22,016 nt of DNA from Segetimicrobium sp035279545 (GTDB lineage Bacteria > Sysuimicrobiota > Sysuimicrobiia > Sysuimicrobiales > Segetimicrobiaceae). The notes under the pieces are model-generated. The model was not told the DNA's origin and searched no databases. It saw only the letters and a list, made by a program, of their open reading frames with translations. The position numbers and the translations under genes were made by a program. Below, one piece after another: positions 1-7,500 of this stretch. The stretch covers positions 1 through 22,016 of the forward strand of contig DATEHM010000209.1 of NCBI GenBank assembly GCA_035279545.1, in the 5' to 3' direction. The first letter of the stretch is position 1. Every line of letters starts with the position of its first letter.

Positions 1-1067
1 CGGGTCACCCGACGCTGATCCGAGTCCTCCAGCGCCTTGCCGACATCGCGGAGCGGGTACTCGGCGTCGAGGAGCGCCTCGAACGGGTATCGTCCCCGCG
101 TCGCGACGAGAAAGTCCAAAGCGCGTTTCAGATACCACGGATGATACCGGATCGCCGGAAGGATCTGCACGGCGCGGCGGGTGAGCGCGCCCGGGTCGAA
201 CAGCGTCGTCTGGCCGGGGGAGACGTTCCCGACTTCCACCACCCGTCCGCCCGGACGGACGAGGTGGATCGACTCGGCGAACGCCGCCGGGACGCCCGTG
301 ACTTCGACGGCGACGTCGGCCCCCGCCCCGCCGGTGAGGGTGGCGACCCGTTCTGCGCGGCGTTCGGGCGTCTCATGCTCGCGGAGGTCGATCACCAGAT
401 CGGCCCCGAACCGATGGGCCAGCTCCAACCGCCTGGCCACGCCGTCGATCACGATCGTGCGCGCGCCGCGCGCTTTGGCGACCGCCAGGGCGCACAGCCC
501 CAGACCACCCGCCCCCTGCACCACGACGTGCTCCCCCGACATCACCTTCGCCTGGTCGAGCGCGAACAGCAACTCCGACAGCGCACAGTTTGCGCTCGCG
601 GCCGCGGCGTCGGGCACCTCGGCGGGGACGGTGTAGAAGTACTGGTCCGGGTGGATGTAGTAGTGCGTGCCGAATGCGCCGTGGAAGTGGGGAGGAGCGT
701 CGGCCGGTCGTGACCAGTAGCGGTAGCAGTTTGTGCAGAGGTTGAACCGGCCGGCCTGACAGGCCGGGCACTTGCGGCAGGTGATGAAGTACGCGCAGGC
801 CACCCGGTCGCCGGGGTGCAGCGGCGCCCCGGCATAGTCCGTGTCCACCCCGCGGCCGAGCGCGAGGATGCGCCCCAGCATCTCGTGGCCCAGCACGCTG
901 CCCATCTTGACCGTGGGGTGATGCCCCCGCCAGATGTGCAGCTCCGAACCGCAGACGTTGGCGCGAGTCACCTCCAGGAGGATCTCGCCCGGGCCCGGAT
1001 CGGCGACTTCGTACTCCCGCAGCTCCGTCTGTCGTGGGGCGACCAGGACCACCACCGTGCCGCGCAT
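1..1067 (-). CDS. Zinc-dependent medium-chain alcohol dehydrogenase (3' end cut by window)
   Basis: Medium-chain NAD(P)-dependent dehydrogenase that oxidises an unidentified alcohol in the cytoplasm. The 355 residues visible carry the family hallmarks: catalytic-zinc Cys39 in ANVCGSELH, the GHE motif at His61-Glu62, four structural-zinc cysteines (97, 100, 103, 111; CX2CX2CX7C), and the GAGGLG dinucleotide-binding turn near the middle. The start is ATG at 1067, preceded by a strong GGAGGAGG ribosome site. Family members are about 350-380 residues, so only a short C-terminal tail should lie outside the window. Substrate specificity cannot be read from the sequence. Threonine dehydrogenase-like and other zinc MDR subfamilies are all possible. 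Two palindromes lie just upstream and could be operators. Confidence 0.93.
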   Translation of the reverse strand, partial: MRGTVVVLVAPRQTELREYEVADPGPGEILLEVTRANVCGSELHIWRGHHPTVKMGSVLGHEMLGRILALGRGVDTDYAGAPLHPGDRVACAYFITCRKCPACQAGRFNLCTNCYRYWSRPADAPPHFHGAFGTHYYIHPDQYFYTVPAEVPDAAAASANCALSELLFALDQAKVMSGEHVVVQGAGGLGLCALAVAKARGARTIVIDGVARRLELAHRFGADLVIDLREHETPERRAERVATLTGGAGADVAVEVTGVPAAFAESIHLVRPGGRVVEVGNVSPGQTTLFDPGALTRRAVQILPAIRYHPWYLKRALDFLVATRGRYPFEALLDAEYPLRDVGKALEDSDQRRVT

Positions 1068-1101
1068 CTCCCACCTCCTCCATGACGCAGATCGCTTCTC
1101 C

Positions 1102-1138
1102 GCTGCGGCCGCCGCAGCCTTCCACCTCCACGTGGAGG
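1102..1138. promoter_or_regulatory. Two adjacent palindromes upstream of the dehydrogenase gene
   Basis: Positions 1102-1108 and 1112-1118 form a perfect 7-bp inverted repeat (GCTGCGG / CCGCAGC, 3-nt spacer). Seven bases further on, 1125-1138 (CCTCCACGTGGAGG) is a perfect 14-bp palindrome. Both lie within 75 bp upstream of the minus-strand dehydrogenase start. Their spacing and position suit dimeric repressor sites, but no regulator gene is adjacent. The function is inferred. Confidence 0.35.
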
Positions 1139-1380
1139 GAGCGGGCCGGCTCACGGAAAAATGAGACCATCGCCGGATGCCCAGGGGGACAGGGGATCGC
1201 CCGGGCGCGTTCCGGGAAGAGGTGGCCTATGGATCAGACGCGTTATCCCAGCCGGGTCGGGACGGCCTTCTCCGGCGGGTGGTGCCCGCGGCGGACGTCC
1301 GTGCCGAGACGGCCGGCCGCGACGACCCCGGGGGCGCCGGGGAACATCACCCGCGCCTGTCCGCGCGCGCGGTCCCGCAG
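1139..1380. other. Intergenic region between divergent genes, no gene seen
   Basis: This is the rest of the gap between the divergent dehydrogenase (minus) and the secreted-protein gene (plus). Open frames here have no recognisable protein features and no good ribosome site. The frame of the downstream gene is open back to 1177, but the residues before the signal peptide look like random GC-rich translation. I see no RNA gene. Confidence 0.4.
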
Positions 1381-1965
1381 ATGACCGGGCTCCTATCCGG
1401 CATCGCCGGCCTCGGCCTTGCGGCGCTACTGGCCATGGCGGGGGCGACCACAGCTCCGGCCGTGCAGGGGGATCCCGCGGCGCAGGCCGAGGTGCTCGCC
1501 GCATTCCGCAAGCTGAACGCGCTGCCCGGGTACCGGATGAAGGTGACCACTGCTGACGAGATGGCCCTGCAGGGAGAGATCGTCCCGCCGGACCGGGAGC
1601 ACTGGACGGGCCAGGGCGCTCAACTGAGCGGGGAATGGGTCCGCGTGGGAACAGCTGTCCGCACGAGATTCGTCATCGGGGGCACCCCCGGCGGCTGGCA
1701 GTGCAACATCTCAGCCCCCTCGTTCCTTGCTGAGGTCGACAAGCACAAGAACGACGTCACGGCGCTGCGCAGACCCGACGCCGTGATTGATGGGGTACCC
1801 GTCCGCGTCTACACCGACGGGGCGGGCAGCACGCTCTACATCGGCACCCGGACGGGTCTCCCCCGCCGGCTGGTATCGGTGAACAGCCAGAGCGGCAAGG
1901 GCGACACGCTCGACTTCTTCGATTACGGGGCCAAGCTCACCATCACCCTACCGCCCTGCGCGTGA
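1381..1965 (+). CDS. Secreted protein with LolA/LppX-like features
   Basis: 194-residue exported protein. Residues 1-30 form a hydrophobic signal peptide rich in Ala, Leu and Gly, followed by a short helix (AQAEVLAAFRKL) and then mainly beta-type sequence. The phrases DGVPVRVY, TGLPRRL and DFFDYG resemble the beta-sheet half of LolA/LppX-like lipoprotein-carrier folds. That assignment is by pattern only. Two cysteines remain in the mature part, one in GGWQCN and one at the penultimate position but one residue before the end (PPCA). The ATG at 1381 is chosen because the signal peptide begins there; the frame is open further upstream but without protein-like sequence. No good Shine-Dalgarno site is visible. 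It begins the plus-strand run leading into the thiol-redox genes. Confidence 0.7.
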   Translation: MTGLLSGIAGLGLAALLAMAGATTAPAVQGDPAAQAEVLAAFRKLNALPGYRMKVTTADEMALQGEIVPPDREHWTGQGAQLSGEWVRVGTAVRTRFVIGGTPGGWQCNISAPSFLAEVDKHKNDVTALRRPDAVIDGVPVRVYTDGAGSTLYIGTRTGLPRRLVSVNSQSGKGDTLDFFDYGAKLTITLPPCA

Positions 1966-1994
1966 GCCGGCGGGCCCGGCCCCGCTCCACATAG

Positions 1995-2007
1995 CACTGT
2001 TACAGTG
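1995..2007. promoter_or_regulatory. 13-bp palindrome upstream of the repeat-bearing secreted protein
   Basis: CACTGT-T-ACAGTG is a perfect palindrome around a single central base. It lies in an unusually AT-rich pocket ending 62 bp before the next start codon. The adjoining 2011-2030 stretch contains -10-like hexamers (for example TAGAGT), so an operator overlapping a promoter is plausible. No regulator is identified. Confidence 0.35.
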
Positions 2008-2069
2008 GGATGCGATAAGATAGAGTAGAGTTGGGGGGGACGGGATAGTGCCCCGGGGAGGCGTTTTCA

Positions 2070-2522
2070 ATGAGACTCGGAACGTACCGGCTCATCGTAG
2101 TAGCGGGCGTGGCGGCGGCGGTCGGCCTCGTGGCCGGCACCCCCTTTGCCGCCCAGGCCCAGGCTATAACGTGCGCTCCAGGGACCACGGTCCTGTACCG
2201 GGCGGTCGGACCACAGAGCGCCCCGATGCTGATCCCCGCGCAGGTCCACGCCACCATCTGCTCGCAGAATGGCGCCGTGGTGTCCGTCATCCCGGGGTTC
2301 ACGACCCTCGGCCCGGCCGGAGCGCCCATGATCATCCCGGTCAACATGCCGATCAAAACGTGCGTCCCGGCCACGGTGGCCTCCGTCCCGGTGGTGGGCG
2401 GAGGGTTGACCCCTCCCGTCCAACTGGTCCAGATCAGCTCCGGCGTGTTTGCCGTCAACCTGGCGACCCCCGCGGCGCCGGTGGTGGTGACGTCGTTCCC
2501 CACGGCGCTCACCTGCTTCTGA
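2070..2522 (+). CDS. Small secreted four-cysteine protein with internal repeat
   Basis: 150-residue protein that I do not recognise as a named family. Residues 1-32 are a clear Sec signal peptide ending in AQA. The mature part is rich in Pro, Val, Ala and Thr, with no charged clusters and exactly four cysteines (35, 64, 98, 149). Two stretches are internal duplicates: residues 47-64 (starting GPQSAPMLIP) and 81-98 (starting GPAGAPMIIP), each ending in a cysteine. The four Cys environments also look alike (ITC, TIC, KTC, LTC). Two disulfides in a beta-rich extracytoplasmic protein are likely. The start is ATG at 2070 with GGGGAGG about eight bases upstream. It lies immediately before the thiol-redox genes and could be one of their substrates, which is inference from position. 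Confidence 0.75.
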   Translation: MRLGTYRLIVVAGVAAAVGLVAGTPFAAQAQAITCAPGTTVLYRAVGPQSAPMLIPAQVHATICSQNGAVVSVIPGFTTLGPAGAPMIIPVNMPIKTCVPATVASVPVVGGGLTPPVQLVQISSGVFAVNLATPAAPVVVTSFPTALTCF

Positions 2523-2637
2523 CCCCGGGAGGACCTTCCGCGGGGGGGCGGCCGGCTTCACAGGGCCCTCAGAGAATAGGCACGGCGGCCGGCCCCGGCA
2601 TCGCCCAACGCCGGTTGCCGGGAGGGGCGTTTGCCTG

Positions 2638-3150
2638 ATGTCGAAACGCACCCATCTGTCGCGCCGCGCCGCGGTCGCGATCGCCGTGGTGACCCTGGCT
2701 GCTCTGCTCTCCGGGCCGGTTCCGGCGGGGCCCGCGCCTGCGCCCGCCCCCGCCTTCACCCTCAAAGGGCTGAACGGTCACCTGCTGAGCCTGGCCGAGT
2801 TCAAAGGCTCGCCGGTGATCCTGCTGTTCTGGGCCCCCTGGTGACCCATCTGCAACGCCGACGCCCCCGGGTGGGAGCGTGTGTACGAAGCGTGGAAGAC
2901 CAGCGGAGTGAAGCTCGTCGGCATCGGGCTGCTCGATAGCAAGCAGGCCTGTCAGGCCTTTGCCCGGCGGCATGGGTTGACCTTCCCCAACGCCTACGAT
3001 CCCGGCGGGAAGGCGGCCCGGTCGTACGGGTTCACGGATCAACCCTTCTGGGCGGTGATCGACAGGCACGGGGACCTGCTCAAGACCGGCTTCGGTCCTC
3101 GGGACGAACGCGAGCTCGTTTCGACGATCAAGGCGCTCGCCGCGAGGTAA
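2638..3150 (+). CDS. TlpA/thioredoxin-like protein with in-frame TGA, probable selenoprotein (UxxC)
   Basis: 170-residue exported thioredoxin-fold oxidoreductase if TGA at 2842-2844 is read as selenocysteine. The signal peptide (about residues 1-30, with SRR before the hydrophobic core) and a Pro/Ala linker precede a TlpA/redoxin domain. The active site reads LLFWAPW-TGA-PIC, which places codon 69 exactly at the first Cys of CxxC, with Cys72 as the partner. After the TGA the same frame continues with normal thioredoxin features: a GVKLVGIGL strand, an ARRHGLTFPNAYDP segment, the probable cis-proline Pro136 (FTDQPFW), AVIDRHG, and a C-terminal helix ending at TAA. A hairpin begins right after the TGA. 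A GGGAGGGG site lies upstream of the ATG. CcdA follows after 51 bp. The alternative is a Cys-to-stop mutation or sequencing error (TGC or TGT to TGA); its exact position and the intact downstream frame make recoding more likely. No selA/selB/selC/selD lies in this window. Confidence 0.8.
2842..2879 (+). promoter_or_regulatory. Candidate bacterial SECIS hairpin after the in-frame TGA
   Basis: Bases 2845-2852 (CCCAUCUG) can pair with 2868-2875 (CGGGUGGG) over eight positions, two of them G-U, closing a 15-nt loop. A further inner pairing (2856-2857 with 2862-2863) and an outer one (2842-2843 with 2878-2879) are possible. Bacterial SECIS elements are hairpins inside the coding region just downstream of UGA that recruit SelB. 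The distance from UGA to the apical loop here is at the short end of what is usual. I paired this by eye and computed no folding energy. Confidence 0.45.
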
Positions 3151-3201
3151 GACTGCGCGCCACGGGGGCCGCGGACGCGCGCGGATCCACGGTGGAGACG
3201 G

Positions 3202-3933
3202 ATGATGCCGCACCTTAACCTGGCCATCGCGTTCGCCGCGGGAGTGCTGGGGTTCTTCTCGCCCTGCGTCGTCCCGCTGATCCCGGGATACCTGTCCTTC
3301 GTCTCCGGCGTCTCGCTCGCGGAGATGGACCCGGCGGAGCGGCGCAAGTACATCGGCCGGGTGGTGCTGGCGACAATCGCGTTCGTCCTCGGCTTTTCGG
3401 TGATCTTCACGGGCCTGGGTGCGTCCGCGTCGCTCTTCGGGGCCTTCGTCCTGGGCAACCGGCTGCTGCTCACCCGCATCGGGGGCGCGGTCGTCATCCT
3501 GCTCGGCCTCTCCATGCTCGGGATCATCAAGCTCCCCGGGCTTGCCCGCGAGCGTCGGGCGCAGGTCGCCCGCCGCCCGGCGACGATCCTTGGCGCCTTC
3601 CCGGTCGGGATGGCCTTCGGGTTCGCGTGGACGCCGTGCGTGGGACCGGTGTTGGGAGCGGTCCTCACGCTGGCGGCGACCACCCCGCGCGCCGTTGACG
3701 GCGGGGTGCTCCTGTTCGCCTACTCGCTTGGACTCGGGGTGCCGTTTCTCGCCACCGCCGTCCTCCTCACCAGCGCATTCAACGCGCTGCGTGCGCTGGG
3801 CCGGTACGGTCGGGTGATCGAGACGGCCAGCGGCGTCTTCCTCGTCGCCATGGGCGGGGCGCTGCTCTTCGATCTGGTATTCCGGTTCAACGCGTGGATC
3901 CTGGAGGTGTTCCCCTTCCGGCCGGGATTGTGA
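3202..3933 (+). CDS. ccdA: CcdA-type transmembrane thiol-disulfide electron carrier
   Basis: 243-residue polytopic membrane protein of the CcdA/DsbD-beta family. It takes electrons from cytoplasmic thioredoxin and passes them across the membrane to extracytoplasmic thioredoxin-like proteins, for cytochrome c maturation or disulfide reduction. The two family cysteines are present: Cys22 in FFSPCVVPLIPGY and Cys146 in FAWTPCVGP. About six hydrophobic helices are evident, and the length is normal. The start is ATG at 3202 (or the adjacent ATG at 3205), with GGAG about eight bases upstream. It lies 51 bp after the putative selenoprotein and 81 bp before a second thioredoxin-like gene. That places it as the shared electron source for both exported partners. 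Confidence 0.93.
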   Translation: MMPHLNLAIAFAAGVLGFFSPCVVPLIPGYLSFVSGVSLAEMDPAERRKYIGRVVLATIAFVLGFSVIFTGLGASASLFGAFVLGNRLLLTRIGGAVVILLGLSMLGIIKLPGLARERRAQVARRPATILGAFPVGMAFGFAWTPCVGPVLGAVLTLAATTPRAVDGGVLLFAYSLGLGVPFLATAVLLTSAFNALRALGRYGRVIETASGVFLVAMGGALLFDLVFRFNAWILEVFPFRPGL

Positions 3934-3937
3934 GGGG

Positions 3938-3953
3938 GCCCGCCGGGCTTTAT
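3938..3953 (+). terminator. Weak terminator-like hairpin after ccdA
   Basis: GCCC (3938-3941) and GGGC (3945-3948) flank a 3-nt loop and are followed by TTTAT. The stem is short and the T-run brief, so this is at best a partial terminator between ccdA and the next thioredoxin gene. Confidence 0.25.
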
Positions 3954-4014
3954 CATATCCACACAGTGGCCGGCTAGCCTGGGCGGTGGGTAGACTGCGG
4001 GGGGTGGTGATCCG

Positions 4015-4533
4015 GTGCGATCCCTGTTCGCTGTTCTGGTGGTGGCCGCGGCGGTGGGGCTCGCCGCGCTTCCGGGAGGGGCGTCCGGCACGTCGAAGGC
4101 CCCCGACCTCGTCGGGGGAGGCCCCTGGTTCAACACCGGGACCCCGTTGACGCTCGCCGGCCTCCGCGGGAAGGTCGTCGCGGTGGAAATGTGGGCCGCC
4201 GGGTGCATCAACTGCATCAACACCTTCCCTTACGTGAAGCGCTGGGACGCGGCGTACCGAGCGAAGGGTCTCGTGATCATCGGCGTGCACTCGCCCGAGT
4301 TCCAGCACGAACACGCGGTGGGCTACGTGAAGGCCGCGATCGCCCGCGAGGGCATCGCGTATCCGGTCGTGATGGATAACGACTTTCGTATCTGGAACGC
4401 CTACAAGAACGAGTACTGGCCGACCCTCTACCTGATTGACAAGAAAGGCACCATTCGGTACACGCACATCGGCGAGGGCGAGTACGACGCCACGGAGCGG
4501 ATGATCGCGAAGCTCCTGGCCGAACCCGGCTAG
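4015..4533 (+). CDS. DipZ-type exported thioredoxin-like protein
   Basis: 172-residue exported thiol-disulfide oxidoreductase. Residues 1-24 are a signal peptide or anchor. The thioredoxin-like domain has the active site GCINC (Cys64, Cys67) within MWAAGCINCINTFPYVKRW, then GVHSPEFQHEHAVGYV, DNDFRIWNAYKNEYWPTLYLID with the probable cis-proline, and GEGEYDATE. These segments closely match the thioredoxin domain of DipZ-like proteins, in which this domain is fused to a CcdA-like membrane unit; here the two are separate neighbours. The start is GTG at 4015, which gives the signal peptide directly, with a GGGGTGG stretch upstream. Unlike the first thioredoxin-like gene of this cluster, both active-site cysteines are ordinary codons. 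Confidence 0.9.
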   Translation: MRSLFAVLVVAAAVGLAALPGGASGTSKAPDLVGGGPWFNTGTPLTLAGLRGKVVAVEMWAAGCINCINTFPYVKRWDAAYRAKGLVIIGVHSPEFQHEHAVGYVKAAIAREGIAYPVVMDNDFRIWNAYKNEYWPTLYLIDKKGTIRYTHIGEGEYDATERMIAKLLAEPG

Positions 4534-4585
4534 CGCACGCCCGACGCCGTCCCATCGAACGAGCGACCCGGGGGGCAGGTCTCTC

Positions 4586-7500
4586 TCAGGCGACGGGCTG
4601 GAGGTGGCTTCGCACCGCACCGAGCGGCCCGGAGACCAGCGGCAGCCCGTCGCGGTACACGATGAGGTGGCCTGAGGTCGCCGGCACGCGCGCGCCCGCC
4701 GTGACGATGCCGGAGAGGTTGAGCGGATCGGCCGCGGACACCAGCACGGTCTCCTCCGCCGGCGGCTGCCGGCGAACCGCGCGGAGAGCCTCCACCGCTT
4801 CGGGCAGCGCGTACTGCTCGCCAACGACCCCGTCGACGAACCGGCCGCCGCGGATCTCCCCGGCCGCCTCCCACCGCCGATAGACGGCGAGCACGGTCCG
4901 CCACGGCGGCGCCTGCGGCTCTCTGACGAGCACATCCCGGAAGACGACGCCGTAGCGGCGCAGGTACTGGCGGGCGAGCACCTCCAGCCGCTTTTCGGGC
5001 GGCGGCGACTCCGGCAGGTCGCGCCGCCACAGGGACCATCGCCCCGAGGGCGTCTCGCCGACGCGGGGCTCACCCCTCTTTCGCCGGCGTCCCGGTGCCC
5101 GCCGCAGGAGAAAGCGCAGCCCGGCGACCCCATCTCCCGCCACGAGGCCGCACGCCACAAGTTCCCAGAGCGCGACCTCGACCTGTGAGGGCAGGAGGCG
5201 CAGCGCGCGCGCGATGTCGCCGTGGAATGACGCCCCGCGCCGCTCCAGCACCGAGAACACCTCGCCGGCGACCGGCCCGAGGCCCCGGGAAGGATCTCCA
5301 GCCCCCAGCGGCGTGACGAAGATCGGAAGATCCTCGCGCAGCACGAATGCGAGGGGGGCCTGGCGCGTGACGGTCTGCCGGCGGCGGTCCGGAGACGGGA
5401 CATCCGGGCGGCCTCCCCCGGCCGGATACAGGCGCCCCCAGGCGATCTGTCCGGACAGACAGAGATGCTCGAGGTCCGCGGGGTTGTACGACCGCAGCCG
5501 TCCGGGCAGCACCTGCTCCTCCCACGCCGTGGCGGGGAGCTCCAGCCCCTGGAGCTGCGAGATCACCTCGACCAGCCCGAGCCGGCCGTGCAGCTGGGTC
5601 CCGGGCTGGAGGTGCTGCCATCTGAAGAGAAACCGCATGTACGTCGCCGGGGCCACGGGCTCGATCTCCCGGCGGAGCCGACCCAGGGTGAGCCGGTGGA
5701 TCCGGGCCAGCAGCCTCCGGGCGCACCACTCGCCCCCCCCCTCGACCGCCGCGCCGGGCGTGAACCGCCCCCGCAGCACCACGCCCTCGTGCTCCAAAGA
5801 GAGCATCGCGGCGTCGACGATTCTCTGGGGGAGGCCGAGCCGAGCGGACAGGCCGGCCGCGGTAACCGGCCCGAGACAATCCAACCAGCCCCCCACGACG
5901 CGCTGTCCCGCGGCCTCCTCGCCGACCTCGGTGTCGACGCCGGGAGGCGTCACCACCGCGGGAACGACCCGCGCATCCGGCCGCAGCGCCCGCAGCCAGG
6001 GCAGCCGCTCCACCGCCACGTAGGCGGCGACGTCCCGCCCGTCGAGATCCCACGTGGCGACCGCGGCGCGACGCGCCGCCACCAACACCTCGGCCATGCC
6101 CTCCCATGCGCCGGCGTCGGCCACCGGCAGCAGGCCTACGGAGAGGAGAAGATCGTGGAGCTCGTCCGGGGTGCGCAGATCGGGCCAGGCCTGGGCGCAC
6201 ACCTCCGCGATCGCGGCGGGGTCCAGCCGGCCGAGCTCTCCCGCGAGCTCGGGCACCGCACGCCGCAGGGAGACCGCCCGGGCCCGCCGTTCCTCCAGCG
6301 GGGCGTCGTCCAGGAAGGCATACGGGTTCGCGTTGAGAATCTCATGGGACATCGGCGAGGGCGCCGTCGTCTCCACCGACACCGCCTGAATCTCGCCGCG
6401 GTCGAGCGCGTCCAGGACGTCGCGGAGGCCGTCGAGATCCATGGCCTCCCGCAGGCAGTTCTGGATCGTCTCGTTGACGAGCGGATGGTCCGGCGGGACG
6501 ATCGGCCCGGCGTGGTTGTCTCCGCAGGCCACCTGCGCGGGGAACACCGCCGCGAGCAGGTCCTCGGCCCGCATGCGCTGCAGGGCGATCGGCACCCGGC
6601 GGCCGCCCTGCTGCCGCAGGATCGCGAGCGAGCGCGTCACGTTCCATCGCCAGCGGTTCGCAAACATCGGGGAGGCCAGCAGCGCCTGGACGAGGTCCTC
6701 CTCCAGGGTCTGCCGCCGGATCATGTGGAACACGCTCTCCAGCGGAAACGAGTGCTGCTCTCCCAGAGACAGCACGAGGCCGTCGTCGGTCGCGGCCGCC
6801 TGCAACTCGAAGTCGAAGGTCAGACAAAAGCGCTTCCGCAGGGCGAACCCCCAGGCCCGTGTGATCCGGCCGCCGAAGGGCGCGTGGATCACGAGCTGCA
6901 TGCCGCCGCTCTCGTCGAAAAACCGCTCGGCGATGATGGTGCGGTGGGTCGGCACGGCGCCGAGCGCCGCCCGGGTCGCCGCGACATAGGCCACGGCCTG
7001 GCGCGCCCCCGCGTCGTCGCACCCCGCTTCCTCGACCAGCCACCGGGCCGCGGCGTCCGGGTTGGCGAGCCGTTCCGCCACGCCCGCGCGCAGCGCCGAG
7101 ACCGCGGCGGAGAGCTCTCGGGTGCGGGCCGGCGCCTCGCCCAGCCAGAAGGGGGAGCTGGGCGGCAGCCCGTGGGCGTTCTCGACGAGCACCCGCCCCG
7201 CCTCCACCCGCCGGATCCTCCAGGACATGTTCCCGAGGAGGAAGATGTCGCCCCGCTGACTCTCGACGGCAAAGTCCTCGTTGACCCGGCCGACGAATGT
7301 GCCGGGCGCCTCCTCGATCACGTCGTAGTCCCCGGTGTCGGGGATCGCGCCGCCGGAGGTGATCGCGGCGAGGCGTGCCCCTCGCCGCGCGCGCAGCCGG
7401 CCGTGGACCCGGTCCCGGTGCAGGTAGGCGCCGCGACGCCCCCGCCGGTCCGCCACGCCCTCGCAGAGGATCTCCAGCACCCCGTCGAACTCGGCGCGGG

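Noticed and set aside
2638..2844. Truncated 68-residue protein ending at the TGA, as a pseudogene
   Set aside because: The downstream half stays in the same frame with intact thioredoxin features, and the stop falls exactly on the catalytic Cys. A decayed gene would rarely show a single change at that codon. It remains the main alternative if selenocysteine machinery is missing.
2569..5403. Long minus-strand open frame across the redox cluster
   Set aside because: It runs antisense to four genes with clear signal peptides and motifs, and has no family features of its own.
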